Source: JAUIIK01 sp041390865
GTDB lineage: Bacteria > Chloroflexota > Chloroflexia > Thermomicrobiales > CFX8
DNA length: 64,000 nt
Assembly (NCBI GenBank): GCA_041390865.1
Contig: JAWKPC010000009.1
Location: forward strand, 62,001-126,000
Direction: 5' to 3'
Shown: positions 39,769 through 48,491 of the stretch, one piece after another
How the letters are laid out: every line of letters starts with the position of its first letter
How positions within the stretch are numbered: the first letter of the stretch is position 1
Made by a program: the position numbers and the translations under genes
The notes under the pieces: model-generated
The model's input: only the letters and a program-made list of their open reading frames with translations
Told to the model about the DNA's origin: nothing
Database searches by the model: none

Positions 39769-40093
39769 GTGAGCGGTAGAGTCTATCTCGTCAGATCTGA
39801 CGAGCAACTGGGGGGCGATGGAGGAGCTGCCGCATAGCTCTGAAGATCTCTTCCAGGCGCTCCTCGCTAGCTATCCCAGGCTCCTCGCCGGCGAGCAGAT
39901 GGATACTGGGGAGCCGCATCGCTGGCTGCTGGTGCGGAGAGAGACGGCGGTGCCAGACGACGAGATCAGCACCGGTCGCTGGTCCGTTGATCATCTCTTC
40001 CTCGATCAGGACGTCGATCCAAACCTTGTCGAAGTCAAGCCCTCAACGATTGCCATCTCCAATCAGGACATTTGTTCGCAATTTGACGGATAA
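39769..40093 (+). pseudogene. PD-(D/E)XK nuclease-like protein, truncated and frameshifted
   Basis: GTG 39769 (VSGRVYLVRSDEQL), a shift in a six-G run near 39812, then MEELPHSSEDLFQALLASYP and RLLAGEQM. The core reads GRWSVDHLFLDQDVDPNLVE followed by VK: an Asp strand and an ExK element as in PD-(D/E)XK nuclease folds. In relatives the strand continues with several hundred residues. Here it ends 16 residues later at TAA 40091-40093, so the protein is a remnant cut at the junction with the integrase region. Confidence 0.55.
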
Positions 40094-40113
40094 TTGACGT
40101 ATCCGTCTAATTG
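40079..40113. promoter_or_regulatory. Palindrome just upstream of the integrase start
   Basis: CAATT-T-GACGGATA (40079-40092) and TATCCGTC-T-AATTG (40100-40113): 13 of 14 positions pair around a 7-base centre ATTGACG. It ends 19 bases before the integrase ATG, a fitting place for an operator or an arm/core recombination site. Function is inferred from position only. Confidence 0.6.
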
Positions 40114-40132
40114 TCCTACGAAGGAGTTCATC

Positions 40133-40327
40133 ATGGCAAAGCGTCGCGCCCACGGTGAGGGCAGCATCTACCAGCGCGCCAGCGACGGCCGCTGGGTCGC
40201 AAAGTTGCCGGTGAGGGATGCATTTGGCCACCCGAAGTCGATCTATCGCTATCGAAAGACTGAGAAGGAAGCGCTGAAAGCGCTACGCCAGCTGATTCGA
40301 AAACATGAGGATGGCTCCGACCTTATA
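40133..40327 (+). pseudogene. Tyrosine recombinase (integrase), N-terminal fragment
   Basis: ATG 40133 has AAGGAG six bases upstream. The 65 remaining residues (MAKRRAHGEGSIYQRASDGR, WVAKLPVRDAFGHPKSIYR, then KALRQLIRKHEDGSDLI) form the arm-type-binding AP2-like N-terminal domain of phage/ICE tyrosine integrases. Core-binding and catalytic domains (R-H-R-Y) are absent because an IS630 copy begins at 40328 and the sequence beyond it is unrelated. The fragment marks the right edge of the island. Confidence 0.82.
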
Positions 40328-40341
40328 CGAAATCCAAGTGA

Positions 40342-41414
40342 TCACTTCCCGGAAGCGAGTGCTTGGCGTGGCCACCAGTGAAAGCAGGTGCGGCGGGCCA
40401 GTTCCAGCGTGCGAGTCTGGACGGAGCGACAACGGTCACTGACGGTATCCAGGAGCTCGTCGAGCGTGGCGATGACGCGATTGGCGATGACTTCGTCGAG
40501 GAGTGCCCACAACCGTTCTGCCGGTTGCAGTTCCGGCGCATAGGGCGGCAGGAAGACGAGGTGCAGTCCCTCCGGCAGCAGCACCTTCGGGCTGCGGTGC
40601 CAGCCCGCCCGATCCACGACAAGGACGATATGCTTGTCGTCTCCCAGCCCCTGGGCCCGCGCGAACTCTGCCAGCATCTGGCTGTAGACATCAGTGCCAA
40701 TGCGCGGCACCAGGAGCCAGTAATTGTCCCCTGTCTCCGGCCGTACCCAGCCACTCACGTAGCACCACTCATAGCGGGGCCAGACCGGCGCGACTGGGTC
40801 CATGTCCGGCAACAACCAGACGCGTCGCTGAACTGGTTTGAGGCCGAGACGATGCTCGTCCTGCGCCCAGACCTCGACGACTGCCCCCGGATGGGCGGCA
40901 CGGATCCGGTCCACCGCTCGCTTCAGCCTTTTGGGAAGGCAGCAATCTCCTCGGGATCGGCCTGGGTGTGCTGCGGACGACAGCGTTTGAGCCGCGCCCC
41001 GAAACGCACCAGATAGGTCCAACCGAGTTGCGGATAGCCCGGATGACCGGTCTCGGCTTCGATCCAGGCAGCCACCTTCGGTCCGGTCCAGAGCCCACCG
41101 TCGGGAGCGGGACCATGCAACGCATCCCAGAGCCGTTGTTGCTGGTCGGCGTCCAGGATCGGCTGGCCACCGGGGTTGTCGTGGCGTCGGTCGCCGAGGG
41201 CCTCGGGCCCCTCCTGGTTGTAGCGTCGGATGATCTCGCCGATCCAGCGTTCCGAGTACCCGGTGACGGCGGCGACCTCCGCCCGGGTCTTGCGCTGGGC
41301 GAGCAGCCAGACGATCTGCAGATGGCTGCGTGCGACCGGATCGTGGGCCTGGCGGTAGCGTTGTTCGAGCTCGTCCAACTCAAGATGGTCGACGACCGTG
41401 GTGCGTTTCGGCAT
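40342..41414 (-). CDS. IS630 transposase, two frames joined by -1 frameshift
   Basis: ATG 41414 follows GAGGAGGG. The first frame (to 40923) has an N-terminal HTH region (HLELDELEQRYRQAHDPVAR, then AEVAAVTGYSERWIGEIIRR). The second frame carries the DDE catalytic core: the first Asp in VWAQDEHRLGLKPVQRR, the second in IVLVVDRAGWHRS, and the Glu in LPPYAPELQPAERLWALLDE. The combined product is 357 residues, normal for IS630. The frames meet at C CCA AAA (40929-40935), a perfect X XXY YYZ slippery heptamer just before the first-frame stop, so the -1 shift is probably programmed, unlike most shifts in this window. Confidence 0.88.
40929..40935 (-). promoter_or_regulatory. Slippery heptamer CCCAAAA for -1 frameshifting
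   Basis: On the coding strand the zero-frame codons are TTC CCA AAA GGC TGA. A -1 slip gives CCC AAA and opens the second transposase frame. The stop lies one codon after the site. Confidence 0.7.
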
Positions 41415-41473
41415 GCATCCCTCCTCGCCGTCTCGCCTGTTGCGAATCAGGAAGCTTACCATTGGACTTCGTA

Positions 41474-41548
41474 TTACGCCATCGCGTCGATTTCCGCCTT
41501 GAACATGGCTGGTAACAGCGCTACCTTGCGAGTACGTGACTTGCCGAC
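41474..41548 (-). pseudogene. Possible C-terminal remnant of a RidA-like gene
   Basis: Directly after the right IS boundary the minus strand reads VGKSRTRKVALLPAMFKAEIDAMA in two parts and stops with TAA at 41474-41476. The ending VALLPAMFKAEIDAMA resembles the last strand of RidA/YjgF proteins (hydrophobic-P-x-hydrophobic-x-E-I-x-A-x-A). The rest of the gene is missing, so this may be the chromosomal gene left by the insertion or a later deletion. Confidence 0.4.
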
Positions 41549-41571
41549 CGCACCATGAGAGCCGGAGATCG

Positions 41572-42477
41572 ATGCAAACGCTGCCGTTCCAGAAGCCGGG
41601 TAGTTTCTACCGGGGGAATCTCCATAGCCACTCCACGGTATCCGACGGGGTTTTGACACCAGAACAGGTCGTCGATCTCTATCGGACGCAGGGCTATGAC
41701 TTCATCTCGCTCACCGATCATTTCGGGGAAATGTGGGATTTCGCGATCGCCGACACGACAAACCTGCGGGACGACGACTTCACCACGATCATCGGCGCCG
41801 AACTGCACACGCCCGGACTCGCATCCGGCTTGCCCTGGCACATTCTGGCCGTCGGCCTGCCGCTCGATTTCGCCGCGACAACCGAAGGAGAAACTGGACC
41901 GGAGTTGGCACAGCGTGCCGCCGACGCGGGAGCGTTCGTCGGTATCGCTCACCCGGCCTGGTACAGCCTCCAGATGGACGAAGCGCGTAACATCGAAGCG
42001 GCCCACGCCGTAGAGATCTATAACGAAACCTGCGCCGCCCTCAACGATCGCGGCGAGAGTTGGTACGTCGCCGACATGCTGCTCTCCGAGGGCCGCAAGC
42101 TTTCGGCATTTGGCACGGACGATCTCCACATGTCGATGGAGACCCGCCCGGACGCCTTCGGAGCCTGGGTCTGGGTCCGCGCTGAATCACCCGAACCCAA
42201 CCTGCTCGTCGACGCCCTGAAGACGGGAGACTACTACACCAGCCAGGGTCCGAAGATCCACGACATCAGCATCGCCGGATCAGAGATCGCAATCTCCTGC
42301 TCACCGGCCACCTCGGTCTATCTCACGGGCGCGGCCCGCAATGCCTACCAGCGTCACGGCCACGGCCTAGTCGAAGCCCGCTTCCCGATCGACATCTTCG
42401 AAGGCTCCTACTGCCGCGTCACGATCGTCGACCAGGCTGGTCAACGGGCCTGGTCGAATCCAATCTGGTTGGAGTAA
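41572..42477 (+). CDS. PHP-domain phosphoesterase-like protein
   Basis: ATG 41572 has GGAG five bases upstream; 301 residues. PHP metal-binding motifs are visible: N-L-H-S-H-S near the start (YRGNLHSHSTVSDG), SLTDHFGEMWDF, the EL-H strand IGAELHT, HPAW (GIAHPAWYS) and the C-terminal AFGTDDLHM. These ligands bind two or three metals, and family members hydrolyse phosphoesters (for example histidinol phosphatase or nucleotide-type substrates). The C-terminal 70 residues form a beta-rich extension (GPKIHDISIAGSEIAISCSP). The substrate is unknown. The gene is monocistronic between the IS and a repeat cluster. Confidence 0.82.
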   Translation: MQTLPFQKPGSFYRGNLHSHSTVSDGVLTPEQVVDLYRTQGYDFISLTDHFGEMWDFAIADTTNLRDDDFTTIIGAELHTPGLASGLPWHILAVGLPLDFAATTEGETGPELAQRAADAGAFVGIAHPAWYSLQMDEARNIEAAHAVEIYNETCAALNDRGESWYVADMLLSEGRKLSAFGTDDLHMSMETRPDAFGAWVWVRAESPEPNLLVDALKTGDYYTSQGPKIHDISIAGSEIAISCSPATSVYLTGAARNAYQRHGHGLVEARFPIDIFEGSYCRVTIVDQAGQRAWSNPIWLE

Positions 42478-42483
42478 AGGGAT

Positions 42484-42549
42484 CTCCCTCACCCCCCAGC
42501 CCCCTCTCCCACACGCTTTCGCTCCGCTATAGCGGGGGAGAGGGGGAGC
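42484..42549. repeat. REP-like palindrome, intergenic copy 1
   Basis: CCCCCTCTCCC pairs with GGGGGAGAGGGGG across a GC-rich loop. Same family as the copies at 42588-42651 and 33357-33411. It lies between convergent genes, where such elements can act as transcription terminators. Confidence 0.8.
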
Positions 42550-42587
42550 CAATCCAGTAAGAAGCGTACTCACTGGCTGTTTGTCTT

Positions 42588-42651
42588 CCTCCCCTCTCCC
42601 CGCGCAGCGAAGCGGAGCAGTGGGAGAGGGGCCGGGGGCGAGGGAATTCCC
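42588..42651. repeat. REP-like palindrome, intergenic copy 2
   Basis: CCCCTCTCCCC and GGGAGAGGGGCC followed by GGGGGCGAGGG. It is the second element of the pair, ending three bases before the S9 peptidase stop. Confidence 0.8.
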
Positions 42652-42654
42652 CCG

Positions 42655-44598
42655 CTACCCGTACCGCGGCCCATCGGTCCTCGGGTAAAACGGCTCGGTC
42701 GACAACCACGATCGATAGGGAAGAATTCCGCTCAGCCGGGTTTGGATGTCGCGCTCGGAAAGCGGTGGGTGCGGGATGCCCTTGAGAAAGAAGTCGAAGA
42801 AGATCTTCATGTCCTGGAGCATCTGCCTGACGTTCTCCCGGCCGGCGACGTAGTAGGTCTCGCCCTGATAGGCCTTGTACCAGTAGGGCTTGTAGGCCGC
42901 CTCCAGAGCCAGCGCGAAGTCCTTGGATGAGGTCGATCCGGGGTAGCTGCCCTCGCCCTGGATGATGAAGCAGGGCACGTTGGCCTGCTGGGTCCAGTAG
43001 ATCGGCGAGCAATGCCGGTAGACGTCGATCGCCTCGGGCAGCTTGCCGAATTCGTACTCCATCATCTTGTTATGGCGGATCTCCTCCTCACCGGTCATGT
43101 AGATGAAATCACAGTATCCAGACATCGGCGCAGCGGCCTGGAAAACGCCGGGGGCGCACCATACCGTTGCCGCCATGCTCATGATCCCGCCATAGCTCGT
43201 ACCGGTGATGCCGGTGTTGTCCGGGTCGATCTCGGGGATGTTCCCTTTCATCCAGTTCGCGCCAGCGATGGCATCCCGGAGGTCGCCATGGCCCCAGTCG
43301 CGATCGTTCAGGTCCTCGAACTCGCGGCCATAGCCGCTGCTGCCGCGCACGTTGGGCATCATCACGACATAGCCGTTCAGCGCGAAGAACTGGGGAAGCG
43401 GATCGAAGGCATCGAGGTACTGGCTCGTCGGGCCGCCGTGAATCCACATCAAGCCCGGATACTTCTCGTCCGGCTTCGGGTCGGGCGGCCGGAGGACGTA
43501 AGCGCTGATTTCCCTTCCGTCCCAGCTCTCATACCGGATCTTCTCCGGCGTCACCAGATGCTGCTCGACGCCGGCCGGGACTGAGTGGGTTAGCTGGCGC
43601 TTCTCGCCGGTTTCGACGTCCACAACCCAGAGCGAGTTCGGCGAGGTCGGCGTGCCGCTCAGATAGGCAATCTGCCGGCCGTTCGGTGACCAGGCAGGCT
43701 TCGAATAACATCCAAGACGGGGACTGAATCCGTCCAGCTCGCCGCTCCCGTCTGCGGACGCGATCCGCAGCGCGAGCGTGCCGTCGTGATTCTCGATGTA
43801 TGCCACAGTTGAGCCGTCGGGAGACCAGGCTGCATCGTATTGATCGGCATGCGCCTCAGCCAGAGGCCGCGGCGCGCCGGAGCCATCCACATCGGCCATC
43901 CAGATATTCTCCCAGCCGTTCCGGTGGGAGCGGAACAGATAAGATGCACCGTCAGGCGAGACGAGAGGGTATCCGAACTCACGGCCGTAGTGATAGTCAA
44001 AGAAGTTCGTATCGACTTCCAGCACGCACTCGTCCGAGCCGTCGACGGCGATCGAGACGACGGTGTGTTCTGTCCATGCCTGGTTCAGTCGCACGAAGAG
44101 TATGCGCCCGCCATCCGGGGTGAATTGCGGATAGACCTCGTAATTGTCGTGGCTCGTCAAGCGCGTCGCATCGAGGCTGTCGAGCGCGACGAGATAGATG
44201 TCGAACGTGCCTCGCGTGCTCGCCGCCACAGCCAGCTTCGAGCCGTCCGCGGACCAGTCGTAGGCTTCGATTCTGGCGCCGAATCGGGTGATCTGCCGGT
44301 CGGCTTTGCCGTCGCCAGTCCACAGCCAGATCTCGTCCGAGCCGGTCTTGTCCGACACATACGCGATCCGGTCCTCTATCGGCGAATGCTTCGGCATGAA
44401 TGTCGCCAGATGCCCGACGCCGCCCATTCCGACGGTGAGTTGCCTGAGCCCGGAGCCGTCAGCCCGGATCGACCAGATCTCGGGGCCGTCCCCGAGGCTG
44501 GAGACGAACCGGATCTCCGTCCCGTCCGGCGACCAGTGCGGCTGCTCTGTGCCGCCGATGGAACGAATCGCCAGCAATTGATCGATGCCTATGGTCAT
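42655..44598 (-). CDS. S9 (prolyl oligopeptidase-like) family protein with altered catalytic triad
   Basis: ATG 44598 has GGAGG four bases upstream; 647 residues. The N-terminal two thirds is a TolB/PD40 beta-propeller (repeats such as PHWSPDGTEIRF, YDAAWSPDGSTVAY, KPAWSPNGRQIAYLSG). The C-terminal alpha/beta-hydrolase has the HGGP oxyanion block (MWIHGGPTSQY) and nucleophile Ser in GTSYGGIMS. The usual acid (GENDPRVP-like) is replaced by QGEGSYPGSTSSKDF, and the usual terminal His (GExHG) by QGETYYVAGRENV. The protein may therefore be inactive or use other residues. Start and stop flank repeats and an MFS gene; no signal peptide, so probably cytoplasmic. Confidence 0.85.
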   Translation of the reverse strand: MTIGIDQLLAIRSIGGTEQPHWSPDGTEIRFVSSLGDGPEIWSIRADGSGLRQLTVGMGGVGHLATFMPKHSPIEDRIAYVSDKTGSDEIWLWTGDGKADRQITRFGARIEAYDWSADGSKLAVAASTRGTFDIYLVALDSLDATRLTSHDNYEVYPQFTPDGGRILFVRLNQAWTEHTVVSIAVDGSDECVLEVDTNFFDYHYGREFGYPLVSPDGASYLFRSHRNGWENIWMADVDGSGAPRPLAEAHADQYDAAWSPDGSTVAYIENHDGTLALRIASADGSGELDGFSPRLGCYSKPAWSPNGRQIAYLSGTPTSPNSLWVVDVETGEKRQLTHSVPAGVEQHLVTPEKIRYESWDGREISAYVLRPPDPKPDEKYPGLMWIHGGPTSQYLDAFDPLPQFFALNGYVVMMPNVRGSSGYGREFEDLNDRDWGHGDLRDAIAGANWMKGNIPEIDPDNTGITGTSYGGIMSMAATVWCAPGVFQAAAPMSGYCDFIYMTGEEEIRHNKMMEYEFGKLPEAIDVYRHCSPIYWTQQANVPCFIIQGEGSYPGSTSSKDFALALEAAYKPYWYKAYQGETYYVAGRENVRQMLQDMKIFFDFFLKGIPHPPLSERDIQTRLSGILPYRSWLSTEPFYPRTDGPRYG

Positions 44599-44608
44599 GC
44601 CGCCTCCT

Positions 44609-45805
44609 CTACGATCCCATTGCCCCGGAAACCTGCCGGTTGCTCCGGATAGCAAAGATCCCGATAATGCCAACGATCACGAGACTGGCGGTCACCGGGA
44701 AGACGACGACGAGATCGAACCGGTCCGCCAGCACACCTAATGCGAGCGGAGCCAGCGTAGCACCCAATCCGGTCGCCGTTGCATACAGTCCGATCGCCGA
44801 ACCGCGCACCTCGTCCCGCGCCTGATTGGTGACGAACGACTGGCTGGACACCATGAAGCCCCCGTAGGCGAAGCCTTCGAACGCCAGGAGCGCGAAGAAC
44901 CAGAACGTGCTCGTCGTCTGCCACAATCCAAGCATCACAATCAGCTCGACGAAAAGCGTCGACGTGAAGATCGCGCGGTCGCCGATGTAGCGGGCAACAA
45001 ACCCGCTCGGCAGGCGGCTGAGGGTCGAGACCACCCCTCGAACCGCGAAGATCGTCCCGATCTGGGCGGTCGTCAGGTCGAGGTTTTCAGCCCGGAGCGG
45101 AAAGAATGTCGTGATCGTCCCACTGAAGGAGAAGCTGACCAGCACGCTGGCGATGCCAACCTGCAGCATCGGCCGGCTCCGGATCAGCTCGCCGAAGTCG
45201 CGGCGAATGTTCCGCTCCCGACCCTGACTCCGCTCTCGATCCGGCGATCTGAGAAACAGGACAGCGAACAACAGTCCGAACAGCGCCGCCGCCGACGCCA
45301 CCCAGTAGGCGGTCGAAAGTGAATACCGATCACCCAGGTAGCCGCCGAGAAACGAGCCGACGGTGACGCCGGAGCCGAGAGCCGTCGCATAGGCTCCGAA
45401 GGCAAGCGACCGGCGGGGACCGGAAACAACGTCCCCGAGATGGGCGGCACAGATGCGAAAGACACAAATCGCCGAGATTGCGATGAGAATCCGGCCGACA
45501 ATCAAGAGACTTGGGCTATCGGCCAGCGCGATCGCCGCCGTCGCGAGCATGAATCCCACCATGCCGCCGCGAATCACCCGAACGCGGCTGATACGGTCGG
45601 ACAGGGCGCCGATCGGGAATGATGTCGAGACCGAGGTGAGGCCACCGATCGTATTGATGAGGCCGAGGACTACGAGCGAGATCCCGAGCTGTTCGGTCAA
45701 CAGCGAAAACGTCGGGGAGACGAAGCCGGCAACCATGTCGCCGATAAAGACCACGACGCAGACGGCAAAGATCTGACTGTTGGCGACACGTTTAATCGAG
45801 CGCAA
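44609..45805 (-). CDS. MFS transporter
   Basis: About 400 residues with 12 predicted helices. The A-motif GALSDRISRVRVIRGG lies between helices 2 and 3, and a Gly-rich LGSGVTVGSFLGGYLGDRYS segment between helices 5 and 6. The frame is open to ATG 45919 but the extra N-terminal 38 residues are non-hydrophobic and unlike the family. I prefer TTG 45805 just before the first helix, with low certainty. Its stop is 10 bases before the S9 peptidase start, so they form a two-gene unit. The substrate cannot be told; peptide or amino-acid-like compounds would fit the neighbour. Confidence 0.8.
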   Translation of the reverse strand: MRSIKRVANSQIFAVCVVVFIGDMVAGFVSPTFSLLTEQLGISLVVLGLINTIGGLTSVSTSFPIGALSDRISRVRVIRGGMVGFMLATAAIALADSPSLLIVGRILIAISAICVFRICAAHLGDVVSGPRRSLAFGAYATALGSGVTVGSFLGGYLGDRYSLSTAYWVASAAALFGLLFAVLFLRSPDRERSQGRERNIRRDFGELIRSRPMLQVGIASVLVSFSFSGTITTFFPLRAENLDLTTAQIGTIFAVRGVVSTLSRLPSGFVARYIGDRAIFTSTLFVELIVMLGLWQTTSTFWFFALLAFEGFAYGGFMVSSQSFVTNQARDEVRGSAIGLYATATGLGATLAPLALGVLADRFDLVVVFPVTASLVIVGIIGIFAIRSNRQVSGAMGS

Positions 45806-45998
45806 GTGACCGTCCGAGATGCTTGAACCACGAAAGCCCGCGCATTCTAGCCTCGCGGGGTCAAACGCCGCGTCCTTCTTAGGACCACTGGCCCGTTGTT
45901 GGTGGCCCGGGAGGGCCATATCCTAAGTGCTGAGATGACGCTCTGCCGTCCGTACGGATCGCACGGTGCACCCGGAAACAGGGTCGGATATCCAGACT

Positions 45999-48491
45999 AT
46001 GCGCGTAGCTCTTATCGAAAGCCGAAGCCGGACCCAGCAGGAACTCCTCAGTATGCTCGGGGAGTGCGAACTGGACGCTCACCTCGTCGAGGATCCAGCC
46101 GAGCTCAGCGCCACGCTCGACGACGGCTCATTCGCCGCGGTCATCATCGGCGAACCGGAGGGCAGATCCAAGAGCGAACTCATCAAGGACGTAAGGTTTC
46201 ACCCGCACTCCGCCCGAATCGCCGTGATCGCGATCGTTGCCGACGTAGACGGGCCTGAAGCAGTTTCCCTGATCGAGGCCGGAGCCGACGACGCCTTCTC
46301 ACTGCCAATCACGACCGAGGATCTTCATCAGACCATTCGCCGGTCGCGCTGGGAGAACACCCGGGACCTGGAAGCGGCGGAACGGCATCTGCGTCTGATC
46401 AAACCGGCAAACCTGCTGATCGAGGTCTTCTCCCAGGCGAAGGATGGCTATTTCATCGCCTCGGAAACTGGAGAGATCATCGCCGCGAGCGCCGGACTTG
46501 CCGCGCTGACCGGCTTCGACACCGATGAACTGGTCGGAGAAACGATCGCCGGGCTCGGCCTGACGATCACGCCCGAGATCGATTCCGAGGAAGTTTCGAC
46601 CGAACCGAAGCAAATGTCCTTCACCCTCGTCACCAGCGACTGGCGCAAGATCGCCGTCTGTGCGGAGCTGAACGAGATCCGTCTTGCCGGCGTTCGCTGT
46701 CACTTCGGGATCATCCGTGAAGAGGCGTCGAGCGACGGCGCGGCGCCGCATCACGCGCGGAGCATTATCCAGACAATCACTCGCAATACGAACGACGCGC
46801 TCCTGATCGTCGATCGGTCCGGACAGATCCAGCACCTCAGCAAGGGCTTCGAGCAGATTCTGGGCTGGAACGCCGAGGCGCTCCAGGGCCGGAACCTCAT
46901 CGACTTCGTGGCCCCGGAAGACTACGCGGTCGTCCAACCCTTCTCCACCGGCGGCGTTGTCCACAGCGGCGAGATCGAAGGCGTCCGGTTGCTTCAGGAG
47001 AATGGCGAGCTCAAGACCTACAACCTGAGCATCACCGAGTTGGACCAGAATCCACTGCTGAGCGGCTGGCTCGTGTCGATCAGCGCGCCATCGAACACCG
47101 TCCTACACCAGACGCGCCGGCTGACTGACGGCGGCTACTACAGCCTCTACGATCCCGTCACCGCGCTGCCCAACCGGTTGCTCTTCATCGACAGGCTCGA
47201 TCATGCAATCGAGCGCTCGGCGCGCATCCACAGCGTCATGTGCTGCTTCGTCGTCTCGATCGACAATTTCCAGCAGAACATCGCCAATCTCAAGCCGGAC
47301 GACGTCCGGCAGATCCTCTGCGAGTATGGACGGCGGCTGCACCAGACGGTGCGCGAGGGCGATACCGTCGCCCGGGTTGGAGATTCAGATTTCGCGGTGC
47401 TCGCCGAAGGTGTCGGGGGCGCGGCCGAGGCCCGCGTTCTGGGAGACCGCATCGTCGATGCGCTCCGCAGACCATTCGAAACCGACAGCGGTCCGATCAC
47501 ATTGCGTTCAAGTGTCGGCGCGTCAACCAGTTCCCCGAGCGGCCAGAACGCAGGCAATCTCCTGCGCGATGCGACGGCGGCGATGGAATATTCCCGCAAT
47601 GTAGGAGGCGGCCGCTGTACCGTCTTCGAGGATCGCATGCGACAGAGCGTCGTCGACAGCCTGCGCCTTGAAGGCGATATCGACGGTATCCACCAGCGCG
47701 GCGAGCTGCAGATCTTCTACCAGCCGGAAGTGGACATCAAGACCGAGCAGGTCCTTGCAGCCGAAGCTTTGATCCGCTGGGAGCATCCGCGACACGGCCT
47801 TATCCTGCCGGGCGAGTTCATTTCACTCGCCGAGGACTCGGGCCAGCTCAACGCGATCGGTCTCTGGATCATCGAAACAACCTGCGAGACGCTACAGGGC
47901 TGGAGAAGACGGCACCCGAACGCGGAATCGCTCGTCGGCGTCGTCAACCTGACGGCGGGGCAGCTCGAAGCGCCGGATTTCGTCGATGACGTGGCGCGGA
48001 TTCTCGACCGCACGGGACTCCCCGGCGCGAACCTGCGGCTGGAGATCTCAGAGAATCAGCACCAGAACGTCGAGCGATGGCGGGAAGTCGCCGAGGAGCT
48101 TCGTGCGTTCGGCGTCCAGATCGGGCTGCAGGACATCAACCCGGCGACGCTGACGACGGAGCTGCTGGATTCAATGCCAGTCGACACGGTCAAGATCGAC
48201 CGGACGATGATGAACACGCCGGTCCAGGATCCCTCACAGCCATCACGCTCCCGAATACTCGCCCAGAGCGAGAACGACTACAGCTTCCGGGTTGTGGTAT
48301 CCAGCATCGAGACGGCCCAGCACCTGGCACGGGCCAGAATCCTTGGATACCCGCAGGGGCAGGGATTCTTCTTCTACCGGCCGGTCCCGGCCCAGACGAT
48401 CGAATACATGCTGATTCATGGCCTCAACCGGACCCAGGGCACCTCGAAGCAGGCCACCGAAGACAGAGTCCCCGTCCGCGCCACCGCCTGA
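45999..48491 (+). CDS. Degenerate REC-PAS-PAS-GGDEF-EAL signalling protein
   Basis: ATG 45999 (MRVALIESRSRTQQELLSML) begins a receiver fold; GTG 45966 is an alternative. About 830 residues: pseudo-receiver (1-120), where the phospho-Asp position reads VIIGEPEG; two PAS domains (about 145-255 and 268-370); GGDEF (about 385-550) with VGDSDF in place of GGDEF; EAL (about 565-810). The EAL domain keeps EALIRWEHPRHG and VKIDRTMM but reads IGLQDINPATLT where DDFGTG should be, and VVSSIETAQH where AEGVET is usual. All catalytic sites look lost, so it is probably a sensor or c-di-GMP-binding scaffold. An HD-GYP gene lies 4 kb away. Confidence 0.85.
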   Translation: MRVALIESRSRTQQELLSMLGECELDAHLVEDPAELSATLDDGSFAAVIIGEPEGRSKSELIKDVRFHPHSARIAVIAIVADVDGPEAVSLIEAGADDAFSLPITTEDLHQTIRRSRWENTRDLEAAERHLRLIKPANLLIEVFSQAKDGYFIASETGEIIAASAGLAALTGFDTDELVGETIAGLGLTITPEIDSEEVSTEPKQMSFTLVTSDWRKIAVCAELNEIRLAGVRCHFGIIREEASSDGAAPHHARSIIQTITRNTNDALLIVDRSGQIQHLSKGFEQILGWNAEALQGRNLIDFVAPEDYAVVQPFSTGGVVHSGEIEGVRLLQENGELKTYNLSITELDQNPLLSGWLVSISAPSNTVLHQTRRLTDGGYYSLYDPVTALPNRLLFIDRLDHAIERSARIHSVMCCFVVSIDNFQQNIANLKPDDVRQILCEYGRRLHQTVREGDTVARVGDSDFAVLAEGVGGAAEARVLGDRIVDALRRPFETDSGPITLRSSVGASTSSPSGQNAGNLLRDATAAMEYSRNVGGGRCTVFEDRMRQSVVDSLRLEGDIDGIHQRGELQIFYQPEVDIKTEQVLAAEALIRWEHPRHGLILPGEFISLAEDSGQLNAIGLWIIETTCETLQGWRRRHPNAESLVGVVNLTAGQLEAPDFVDDVARILDRTGLPGANLRLEISENQHQNVERWREVAEELRAFGVQIGLQDINPATLTTELLDSMPVDTVKIDRTMMNTPVQDPSQPSRSRILAQSENDYSFRVVVSSIETAQHLARARILGYPQGQGFFFYRPVPAQTIEYMLIHGLNRTQGTSKQATEDRVPVRATA

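Larger units (their letters stand above)
40328..41471 (-). mobile_element. IS630-family insertion sequence
   Basis: 1,144 bp bounded by TA on both sides (40326-40327 and 41472-41473), the target preferred by IS630/Tc1-type elements. The ends are imperfect inverted repeats: CGAAATCCAAGTG at the left and CGAAGTCCAATGG read inward from the right, with a further matching CTTCC. It encodes one transposase in two overlapping frames and interrupts the integrase gene. No second copy is seen in the window. Confidence 0.88.

Noticed and set aside
42484..42651. CRISPR array
   Set aside because: Only two palindromic units of unequal sequence, no regular spacers and no cas genes. The same unit occurs inside a gene at 33.4 kb.
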